Assembly: GCF_040436345.1 (NCBI RefSeq)
Contig: NC_133238.1
Coordinates: 2,641,267-2,705,266, forward strand
Source of the DNA: Pagrus major
Taxonomy: Eukaryota > Chordata > Actinopteri > Spariformes > Sparidae
DNA length: 64,000 nt
Direction of reading: 5' to 3'
The notes beneath the pieces are model-generated. The model did no database searches. It saw nothing but the letters and a program-made list of their open reading frames with translations, and was not told where the DNA came from. The first letter of the stretch is position 1; each line of letters opens with the position of its first letter. The translations under genes and the position numbers were made by a program. Positions 47,065-58,585 of this stretch are shown piece by piece.

Positions 47065-47123
47065 TCCAATTAAATAGCCCCATCTTACACTTTTACAGTG
47101 TAAGACAGGGCTATTTAATTGGA
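47065..47123. repeat. Near-perfect hairpin, 26-base arms
   Basis: Arms 47065-47090 and 47098-47123 are reverse complements at 24 of 26 positions, with a 7-base loop. It lies 3' of sts. It may be a small palindromic repeat; no known microRNA arm was recognised. Confidence 0.8.
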
Positions 47124-47436
47124 CTTAAACATGCTGAAAGTCGGAGGGGGATGAAAGCCCCTTTGAGAAGGTCACTACAATCAAACCATCACCCTCACTT
47201 TCAGCAGTTATTCCCTTCATCTCCACTGTTCCATTTTCTGCCTCTTATGGAACCGACTACTTTTGCTTTATGACTGCCCTCTTACCATGATCACCAGCCT
47301 TTAAAGGATTGCCAAAATACCTCTGAAGATCCAACCTACAATTCAATAACAGCTCAAACGAACATTTTCCCCTGGGATTGTTAACCACTGAAATTACCTT
47401 CTGTTGTAGCCTAATGGCACCCTATTCATCCTGCTG

Positions 47437-47774
47437 TTACTGACAGAGCTGAGCGAGTGTGGAGCGGCAGGGCTGCAGCCAGGGCTTCCATATCATGTTC
47501 CATACAGATAGCTGGTTCTCCACAGGCTTCACCGACCTCTGATGTGTCTCCACGGCCTCCTTCATCACAGCCAGGATGGCGTAAAAGTCCGGCTCAGTGT
47601 CAGGAGTCAGCGGCGTGGTCTCTGATGGGTCCCTTGAGAGATCGAAGAGCAGTGGAGGATGGTGGAAGGTCACATAGTCCGGCGTGCAGAAGCAGACATG
47701 TGTGTGGAAACAGGCTGTCTCGTTCTCTGGGTAGAAGTCTGGTGTGAAGTAAAAGGCTTTCCACACTGAGTTAC
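47437..47774 (-). CDS. sts: sts terminal exon (residues 456-567 and stop)
   Basis: Acceptor GCTTCAG. It encodes [34 protein letters not shown] and [10 protein letters not shown], with TAA at 47437-47439. The tail after WLQPC is about ten residues shorter than in human STS. Confidence 0.94.
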
Positions 47775-50700
47775 CTGAAGCAAATAAATGAAACCAAAAC
47801 ATGAAACTTCTTGCAGTTTGTATGTAGATGCACTGTCAACTTTACTTAATTGCAGCTTAGTCTCAACTCTACACACAGCGAATAAAGTCAAACTGCAGCT
47901 TTTGTTTCTACAATTAAAAAAAATAATGTTCAGGGGGAGTAGAATGACAACAAGCACAGTTTCAGAGGAAGACAACACAATTACAATTTGCAGTGCATGT
48001 TCTGAAAGGGTTTGAGAGGAGGGAAAAAGTCTGTGAGTTTAACACAACAAATTAAACTTAAAACACACTTAAAAAGTCCTCATCGCCATTTAAGTGTATT
48101 AAAGGAATACGAAGCAGCAGCAGCTAGCTTTGCCACACTAACAAAGACGAGTGCCTATACTAGTGTCTATTCAACAGGCATTTGAAAACTGCAGGAAGTC
48201 TTTTAAAAATAAGCCAAAGGCCAAAGCAATTACTGATAACCAGCCCTTTTCTGTGGTCAAAGACTGACAATATTGCCGGTTAATAGCACACTTGGAGCCC
48301 AGGTATTCTCTGCCAACCCGCCACTACTTTGCAGAAGTGTCCCTACCTTCCCTGTATGATGTGGTTGCTAAAGCCCCATTCACACTGCCCTTTCAGTGCG
48401 GGAATCATGCAGCGGTTCTCTGATTGCTGTCTGTGTGAGAGTTACAGATACAGAGAGGGGACAGTTTCGCTGCGGCTCTGATGCGCCTCCGGAGGTGAGC
48501 CAGAGCCGCAGCAGAGGCGAGCAGGTGTCTGTGTGAATGGGTAAGCCGGCAGCGTGGATCAGGGGTGTGTGTGTCGCTCTGATGGTGTTCACAGTCTCAC
48601 CATGTCTCTGTCACTTCCACTATTGTGTTGTTGTAGTTACTGTCTCTGGCAACTTGTATTGAAAAACATCACAGCGACTGTGAGTCCTCCAGACTGAGAC
48701 TTCAGTGAACTTTCCCCCAGAAAACAGCATCCCTCCCCGCAAATGAGCGAGTCAGACAGGGTCTGCTGTTTACTGATGGCGATTATGTAATTATGTAATT
48801 TAGAGCAAAACACTGGTGAAAGGGGCTTTAGTCTGACTGGTAACAAAGCAATTGAGTAATTAATAAAATTGACAGGTCTCAATTGATTATGTCAAAACAT
48901 TTTTTCAAATGTGATTTACTAGAAAAAATAAATGGCACATTTGAAGACTGTGCTTTGTTTTTGTGTGAACAGTGATGACAGTTAGATGGTTAGAGCTTTG
49001 GAATATTAAATCATTCATCTTCACTCACTACATCTGAGCCTGTTTTACCCCTCAGGTGCACATAAACTCCACCTTTGGTAGTATTAATAAACTTTTTTTA
49101 TTGGTCACCGGTTGTTCCATATCATGCATCCCTAACTTATTCACTGTACAATGTTCTGTTCTGTTTTATTAAACTGTACACAGACCCTCAGTCCTACAAA
49201 TACATTCCCTTGAACCTTCTATACCTTATCTTTACAACACAGGTATGTGTACATGAAGCTCATACACAAGATGTTGTGAAGAACTCTTTATGCATCTGTT
49301 TGGGTGACTGTTTGAACTTACTGTTTGGGGGATGCCATCTGACCGCATTTAAGTAGCTGTTGCAGTAATGGAACAGAAACTCATGGCTCGACCTTTGAAC
49401 TCTCTCCTGAAGCAGATCCATGAGGTCGTGACCGTCTATTTCCCTTCAGACCAGAGAACAGGGATCAACAGTAAATCAGCTCTCTGACAAACACATTCAA
49501 CTGCTCATTACTGTGAATCACAATGGCTGATGAAATCCTCTGTTTAACTTCAATACCTCCTTCTTCAGTCAGACATGTGTCCTCTGATCAGATCCTGGAT
49601 CACTGTGAGCCCAGATAAACACTCAGGCTCCCCCTGCCTCTCTCTTTTTAAAGTGTGACCTATATTTCAGGCTCTACTTGTTTTGACTGACATGTGGAAG
49701 GAGTGCTGCGTCACTGCTGTGCAGCCTCACCTGTCCTCTGGGACTGAAGCACCGCTCAGGTGTACCACTGTAGGAAACAGGTCCATGTTACTGGTGGGCT
49801 CCTCTACCTGTCTGCCACCAGGGATGTTGCCTGGCCAACGGAGAATTCCTGGCACCCGGATCCCTCCCTCCCAATTTGTCGACTTCCCTGCTGCTCAGGG
49901 GTAAGAAAAAAACACAAAGTCAAGAATGTTTTCTCATCCAGCTACCGAATCTTGGCATGTCTGGTGTCGAAGCAGTGCTGGGTTGGTAGCTGAGGGAACA
50001 ACTCGCTTCTTAGGACTGGTATCTTGCAGACATAAAAGAGCACGGAACACAGCGGCTGCTTTACAAAACTCTCACTGCTCTTTGAGTCCAAACAGAAAAG
50101 ATTACATCAAATCTGAATCCACACTGTAAACCTTTGTCTGGCAGCCAGTCTCAAAGAGTCTGCTGCAGACTCTCTGAGGACAAACCTGTTCACCACTAGT
50201 CTGAGGTGAATGAGATAAATAGTCTTATTTCGATATTTAATAATCCATTTATTTTACCTTACATTATATTTTACTGCTACATCGTTTCCTTATAATCATC
50301 CCACTGGGAACTATGCAATTTGGTACTAGACTGATTTTGGTTTAGTTATTTGATTTCCAGAATAATGTCCTTGACATAAACATTTATTATTTATTTATCT
50401 AATTTATTATTTGAAATTAACTTTGCCTGCAAATAATTTCCAGTTTTTAATTTTCAGCTGACCTGCTGTGCTCCCACTGAAATACTCTCAGGGCCCTATT
50501 TAAACGATCCATTGTGCATATAGCTCTAAAGTGCAGTGTGAGAGCGTGTCCAACTCCATTTTGCTAGTTAAACAGCACATAATCTGGCAGCAAAAATGGA
50601 ACACTGTGCGAACAGATTGTATTTACACTTGTAATGAGTCATTGGTGTATTAAACCAATCAGAGTGTAATCTCCCATTCCCTTTAAACTGTAGGTGCACC

Positions 50701-53700
50701 TGAGGCATTGCTATTTAAACAGCGGCACTTGTCTTTGCTGAGTGACAGCTATTTGTGTAATTGTATTTAGGTATTTTAAATACAGAAAATACATTATTTA
50801 ATGCTATTTTGTAAATAGAATACTACACACTGATCTGTGTCTTTTTCACTGGTTGCTTGTTAAAGGGGCACTATGTAGTTTTGGAGAAGACATTCAAACT
50901 CAGAAATCTATTTTATTTATAATATTAATGAGGTAATAATACAAACTCAGTAATATTTATTTTTTCCATAACTGAATAAACAAGCTGTTTGAATCTAGAC
51001 AGGTGGCAGGGTCCGCCACATATAAACAAAGTAAAAGAGTATAAATTGTGTTGTTCTTTAAGGTCAGTTTGTTTATTTAGTTTGTTTAGGCAAAAAAAAT
51101 TCTTCCTCTTCTAATGAAATTTCTTCCCCAAAACTACAGAGTGCTCCTTTAAGTTGGAATTTTTAGAAATGTATTTACTCCACTGCAATTATATTTATTG
51201 CTCTTATATTTATCTAGTGCACCGCTGTGACCCAACTGTCCAGTTCCCACAGCTGAATTTCAATTGCCCATTCACTCAGTCAGTAAATGCTGGCTGACAG
51301 AAATCACCCAGCATGCAGCCCTGAACCTACAGCCTCCCACCTCTAAATCTATGATGTGGGAAAGTAGCCAAGAGCATCTTTTTAATGTAGGGCGGTGACG
51401 GTCAGATCCATATTGAGGCTACTGGCTAAAACTAAAACTGGCTTAATTCAATAGACAGGTCAGCAGTCTATCACACTACAGACACATTCAGACTAATGGA
51501 CAATTAAGAGTCTCTTTTTCACCCAACCTGTACTGTGGGACTTGTGTGCTTAGGTCACACTCCACACAGACAGAACCCAGCCACAGGTTCTGACGATCTT
51601 GCTGTGAGTTGATAGTGCTAACCAGTGTGAGATGAGACTGTGAGATTTCCTGACATCTTCATCAAAGCTGGCTGGATGCCAACTGCTTCCTGGGGCACAG
51701 AGGAGCTGAGGCTGCATCGAATGGTTCGTGTGAACTACGTTAAGTGGGCGGCTAGAGGGATACAGTATGGGGTCGAGGGTGAAGTGTGGGAAAGGCTGAT
51801 TGTGTAGTACACGTGTTTCTGCTGTGAAGATGCAGCTTTGCTCTCTCCCAATAGGCTTTCCATATAAATCTTCAGTGCTCATTTAGTCCGCATACAACAG
51901 CATTGAGATCTTATTGCTACCTCCACTTAGTCGGATATGAATTTTGAATGCTCTTTAAATGTGTTAAATATGTATTGCTGCAATAAATGGTTAACGTGTT
52001 AACGTGTTAAAGTGTCCTGACTGAAGATGAAAAAGATCAGCATTAAATCTCAAAAGAATTCCCGCTCCTCACATGCTGTACCTTTAAATATTCCATTCCA
52101 TCCTCTGTGGACCTCCCCACTGGCAGAGATTTCCTCCAGGTGAGCTCCCTGGTCTGAAGTCAGATACACCAAAGTGTTTTCGCTCAGTTTGAGTCTGTCC
52201 AGAGTCTTCATGATCTGACCTGAGAACAGACAAAATATATACTGCAGTCACTTTTTCGCACATTATGATCATTATGATGTCACAGTGAAGTTGACCTTTT
52301 GATATAAAATCACTCATCACTTCATCATGTTGTCCTATCCTAGTCCTTAGTGTAATATTTTGTTGTAATTATCATATGAATTGTCGAGAAACGGCCAAAA
52401 ATGTGTTTTGTGAGGTCACAGTGACCACCAAAATCTGATCAGTTCATTCTCGAGGGGACATTTGTGCCAAATTTGAAGAAATTCATTCAGGCATTCTTGA
52501 GAAATCACGTTCACAAGACTTGGACGGACAGAAAAACAGATAAAAGCCTCCGGCCACAGCTATGTCTATGAGTGAGTATATATCTTTTTCATATATATTG
52601 GATTAGGCTTGACTGTTCCTGAGAGGTGAAACACCAGGCAGAAAAAAAACTTCCTCACTGGCCACTGCTGCTAAAGCATAATTGCTGTCCGCAGAAGGAA
52701 GTGGAGGAGACTCAGATGAGCATATTAACATTTTGATCATCTCAAAGCTTCTCTTACCTCACAGTAGGGGGACACTTACAAGGATTCAGCAGACTAATAA
52801 AACAGTTTTCGCAATTAAGACTTCAATCCTGTAATGTCCGCAGAACTAAACATCTCAGCAGGAGTAATTCTAACTTTCACCCTTCAATCCCGAGCCCAAT
52901 ACCATGTTCGCATTCAAGAGGAGATTGTAAAAAAAAGATCAGCTCATGGTAGCTGTGCAGTTCTACACAGCCTGCGGCCAACTGAAAATGAGGTGCCACA
53001 CATCATCACACAGGATCTGTGTTTTCCTCTAAAGTTAGGGGTCATCAAATTCTATTCTCGTTTTAGTCCACATTCAAACCAACAGCACTGCACTGCGAAG
53101 GACAAAATCAAAAAAACGTTGTACAAACATATATTTCAAAGCAGTAGTTCTACAACATTATCAAAGCATGATGGGTTTTGTTGTTTTCCCTCCAGGTTTA
53201 AATCTGCACATCAAGAATGAATGAAAGAGTATGATTCAATCCTGACGCTTGGGCTTGACTGAATTAAAGGGGACTGTGTGGCCTTGGCATATAATACACA
53301 CCATTTATTGTTGCATGCACAACTATGGCAAAAGGTAGCTAAAACTGAACTGGGAAGTGTCTCTCTATCTAATACCCCCGACGAAAAACCGACAAAAACC
53401 AACTAATGTACAATCGGCATTCACTCCCGTGTCAAATGACCCTGCAGTAGTCACAGGCTCCGGCTCTGACTGGCTGTGATGGAAACACCCGGGTGGACAC
53501 GCTAATTTTGTCAGGCATGATTCTATGACCTGTGTTGAAGTTAGGGTCACTGACTTGTTAATACAAACACAAGAAAAAAACAAAAACAAAGGGAATCTGC
53601 CCTCCTGGTAATGGATAAGGAGCCAACTGTCTATTTTTAGTGGGTTTGACACATTTTGGTGTGAAAGTGGTATAATAGATATTTAAAACAGACACTGACA

Positions 53701-56700
53701 TACAACATACATACATACATACTGTAATATATGACCTTATAGGTGCAATGTGTAAGAATTTCAGTTGAAAACATAAAAAAAATAACAAACGATCATCAGA
53801 ATGTGACGTTATGACGTCTTTGTATTGTGTCACAGAGACATCTACTGAAGTTAGCATGCTAACCAGCTAGCCTCAGCTGGTCAAAAACATTCTTCTGATC
53901 CCCGACGTCCCAGTTTGGACTGCTAGCTGCACAGATAACTGAGCTAACTAGCTAATGGCAGCTCCAGTTAGCAGCAATTAGCGGTTACTTTGGTAATCTG
54001 TTTTGAGTATGAATTCGACAAGTGGTCAGTGTTACGACCCCCCCCTTTCTGCTCGCCATGATGCAGCTGATCACTTCCTGCAGGAGCTGGCAGTCAGGAA
54101 GGGTCGTTAGGGCAAGTAGCTGACACCGGGCTAGGCCTCTGCCGAGGTTACAAATGCCAGCTTGGTCTCATTGTCTCTCTCTCTCTCTCTCTCCTAGGCT
54201 TGTGTTTGTGTCCGTCTGATGAATGTGTGTCCAATACTCACTTCCTTCACCTCTCATTTGGCCTCCACCAACTCTCACCAGCTATCAGGCACTTAATCTG
54301 AAATGCTCGGCTATGTTCACCACGAGTCTCTAACTGTCTGTTTGATGCTGAGCAGGTGGTGTGCAGGAGATTTATCACTGTTCTTTTCATTGCTGCCTGC
54401 TGCCGGTCAGTGAGATCTCTGCCCTTAAGCATACAGTGCAGTTGTAGACCATACAACCAAAACAATGTGCTAAAGGAAGCCTTCCACAGTCATTTCATCC
54501 ATTGCTAATATGAAAGTATAGATTGATGCAACTTTAAAGAGTGACTCCACACTGAGTTTGCTATCACCCAGTTGTGGTGTAGTGTTGTACAATAGTGCAT
54601 GATTGGGCTGTACTTCACATAATGTACATGACGCATACAGCAACTGCTATTTGGCACATCAAGCAGGAGGTTTAGTCTGCTGTAGTCCCTACAAACAAGC
54701 AAGCTACATTACCAAGTGATGTTGGCTGTGGTCAGAAAGGAAGCAGACTTGAGTTTTCTACCCCGTAGAGGTCAGTAAAATGTTACCATACATAATTCTT
54801 TTTAACTATTAGTGCAGCTCAGGATGATGCCTCCAGATTGAAAGATGCTAGGATAAAAAAAAAAGCCAGGAAGAAAAGGAATTAACAATTTCTTCTCCCA
54901 TTCAGCATGAAAACAAAGCAGTTATTACCCTCTCCCTTTGTGCTGACAACATCCTCCTCAAGCTAAAATAATTGGGGTAATTACACATTCATTAGGAAAA
55001 CAGCCGCCCACATTCAAACCATTGTGGGTTCTTGTTGCGTGGAGGCCGTCCTTGAGACTGAACAGCAATTAGAGCAGAGAGAAAGTGGCATATTTCAAAT
55101 GATTTTAACAGAAGTGTATAATACTGAAGGACAAGCTGTTATGTTATTTCAGTTTAGACAAGAAATGTTAAAATGGTGCACTAACATTAGACCTACACAA
55201 AATACCACTGTAATGGAACTGTACTGTTTTGTATTACTAGTTTTCTCTGGCCAGTCTTTTGCTGTTAAATTCAGTGGCTTTATAAACATTTATTAATGAG
55301 AGCATTCACAATAATCACTCAAATTCAGCAGGGAGAGGTGCGCATAAAACAGCTGTTAATGTTTTGCAGCGCGCTCTCTTTTTCTCTCTAATTGAATGTC
55401 CCTTCACTGTCCTGTCATTTCCCTTCTGTCTGTGGATTGCTACAACAGTGGGAGAAATGGAATCCAGGCTGAAAGTAGAGGAAGCGGAAATTAAAACGAC
55501 AAGCCTGTTAACTCTTTTTGACTTTATTTCATTTGATTTCAATAACACATGTATAAAAACGATGTTTTATCAAACTATCTCTTTGAAATGGCTGGTTTAC
55601 CTATTCAGGATAGGATAGGAAGTTCAGTCTTCTTGAGATTATAAGGCCTACAGTGAATTGTCACGATGGTTTGTTATTTTAAAAAAGTCGGTTCACAGAA
55701 TCAAAGTTTGGCAAACACTGCATTACAGTACCAAATGTAGATGAAACCTACTGTGACAGAAAGTCCCCCCTTTTCCCTGCTTTGGGAAACATTTGATAAG
55801 ACAACATGCCACCTGTGTAGGGAACTGAATGAGGCTTTTTTAAAAATTAAACATTTGAAACAGTTTTTTTGGTAAGATTTCATCTTTAGTAGGAACCAAC
55901 AGGCTTGGAGCTGAAAGCCTGAGGGGAGAGGAATCAGAAAGTCTAGAGAGACGGACTAACAGTTCCTTAACAATCACAAGATTTTCACTAACTCTGACTC
56001 TGCTGACCTACCCACACTCCAGTCCACCTCGTGGACAGCGTCTCCATAGATGCCGTGAGGGCTCGTTCCTCTGAACGCTGCTGAAGCGAACATGGCTGTG
56101 TGCACTTGGAGGAAAGAGAAAAACAGCAGGAAAGGCCTCGCAGAGTTCCTGGAGAAACAGCAAATACAGTTAATTTACTGGCATTGAAATAAATATAGTG
56201 GAATAAGTAATGTGACATTTCATATCAAAGACTGTCATTCACTGCAGCTTTATGTTATTATTTAAAGAAACACCTTTTTTTCTCGTCTCTAAAAGTGCTT
56301 TTTTTGAAATGCTTGTTCTCCAAAGTGCTGTGTGCAGCATGGCATATGAAAAGTTTGATCATTAAACAAGACCATCAACAAGATGAACAGTTTGCTGATG
56401 TGGATCAGGGACATGTACCTCTCTATGAAGTCTACTGCCTCATTAGTCATCCTCTGTGTCAGGTTTTCAGATGTGAACGGCTGCTCCACAACTTGGTGGT
56501 CCCTCATGAGAACACAGTTGAAGTATGGGATAATATGGATGAATCCTGCTATCAGACCTGTGGCCACGACCGTCAGAGACAGCAGGCTCACAACCAACCC
56601 TCTGCGGATGGTGATGACGCCGCTGTAGTGGAGCAAGGCTGCGGTGACCAGGACAACACTAAATGTCCCGTATGGTAAATATTTATGGATCCTGAACACA

Positions 56701-58546
56701 GTGCCGTGTCCAAGCTGGCAATCTCGAAGGTTGGTCAAGGGGATACCGAAGAAATAGTTAAAGCCGTGTCTGCTGGGGTGGTGGCAGTGATCGTCACTGC
56801 TCTCACAGTTTAGTCCAAGGTGCCATTTTCCTGGGAACAACAGCAAATGTACAAGAAAGTACTGTGTTGTAACTACTGCATGATAAAAAGACATTGAATG
56901 CCACAAGAATTTCAAGAGTAACAGTGTAAAACAGGCTCTTAAGCGAAAAAGAGCTACTTTCTTGCACGACTGCTGGGCTAGAAACACTCTGGGAAACATT
57001 GCATTCATCTGACACAAGAATTTGACTACAAGTTTTCAACCTGCTGTTGGTGGAGCGAGATGTGTCTGCGCCCCCACTGTGTCAACAATACTCAAAAGAA
57101 TGAGAGAGCTGTGTTCTTCCAAACATGCACGGTTATCTGTGTGAATGCAGCTTTACTCTCAGCCCAACCCAATGCACCAATGTAATGCATCAACTTGAAT
57201 TGTCAAGTATTTGTCTGGATTAGCCGAAGACAGACAGTTCCGAATGACGATTTCATCATTAAACTATCACTCAGTTTATTTTACAATTCACTTTATTGAT
57301 ATCCCAGTATATGGATATCCCTTTGCCCCTACCACTTATCCCTACCCCTCACTTTGCGACTTCACGTCTAGGGGTAGGGTGTCCTGATTCTTGTTTGGAC
57401 AGACTGGTAGGGTCAAGTGTTAAGGCTACATGACCCTCAAAACAGAGACTTTTCAGAGGCACACTTCAAACCAAGAGCGGAAGACGCCATGTTGGAAATG
57501 TTACGGTCGTAACGTAAACGCCATCAACATTAAATGATGACATATGAGGGTCCGGAGGGATGGTCCCATTCCATAGGGGGAGATTTCACCCACTACCCCT
57601 TGTAACTCTGTTCTGAGGGGCAGGGGGTTCACTTGAAAACGAGGGGTAGGGGTACAATTTGAGAATGGGATTGGGCCTTAATCTATCTATCTATCAAACC
57701 CTGCATGTGTTGTTAAAGGAGCAATAACTCTGTTCTTAAACGCAAGTACTTGAAAGACAATTTTCCACATTCTGTAATAAATGCAGTTGAAAACCTTTAG
57801 CACATATCAAATGTGTCAAATCAGAAACATAAAGAACATTATAAAGTTGCTATCTGCAATAAGAGTCACACTTACAGGATAACTCCACAAATTTGACACA
57901 TTTAAGTGATCTAATTTGAGGAACTGTCCACAATGAGTCCAACAGTGTTATAGAAGCACGATGAAACTTCTGAATAACATCACTGGAGGCAATTTATCAG
58001 ATTAAATGCAGCTTCCTCTTGAGCTAAAAAGACTTTATACTACTTTTTTTTCACATACACAGTAGAACTCCCAAAGACCTGTACACACTCTAATGTGTAC
58101 AATTAGTGGAGTTACCCTTTAACTTGTGAAATTAGGGATAATTGCTGTGTACCGATAAGAGCTGTCTCATAGCCTTGTTGTTTGGCAATCTTGGCAAAGG
58201 TAACCTCTTGGCTGGGTAGACCTCCAGACGCTGCATTAAATATAAAAACACCGGGCCTGCTACTGCCAGCTACACCTGTTATAGAGAGGAAACAAAGGAA
58301 AGAAAATATTTTAAACCACATGAAACTATACGGCTGTCCCTTTCATAGTAAAACCAAACAAGCCTTTGTATGTCTCTTCTGATGTCCAGGAGCGCCAGTG
58401 TTGAGAGGGCCGTCAGAATTGATTGGCTGCACCTGAAGACGGTGTGGCCAAAGGATAAATAAAAGGGCTGCTATCCTTGACATGTTGTCTTTGATGCTGA
58501 GCAACCTGCCTTCACTTTAGATGGTTTGTGTTAGTTTCCTGTACCA

Positions 58547-58585
<39 letters not shown>

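Noticed and set aside
47065..47123. Calling the hairpin a known microRNA
   Set aside because: Neither arm matches a microRNA seed family recognised from memory, and small-RNA data are needed.
47457..47747. A 96-codon plus-strand frame opposite the sts last exon
   Set aside because: It is the antisense shadow of the real coding exon, whose translation matches steroid sulfatase.
52834..53220. A 128-codon plus-strand open frame inside sts intron 5
   Set aside because: No recognisable domain, no splice context, and it lies in an intron of a well-supported minus-strand gene.
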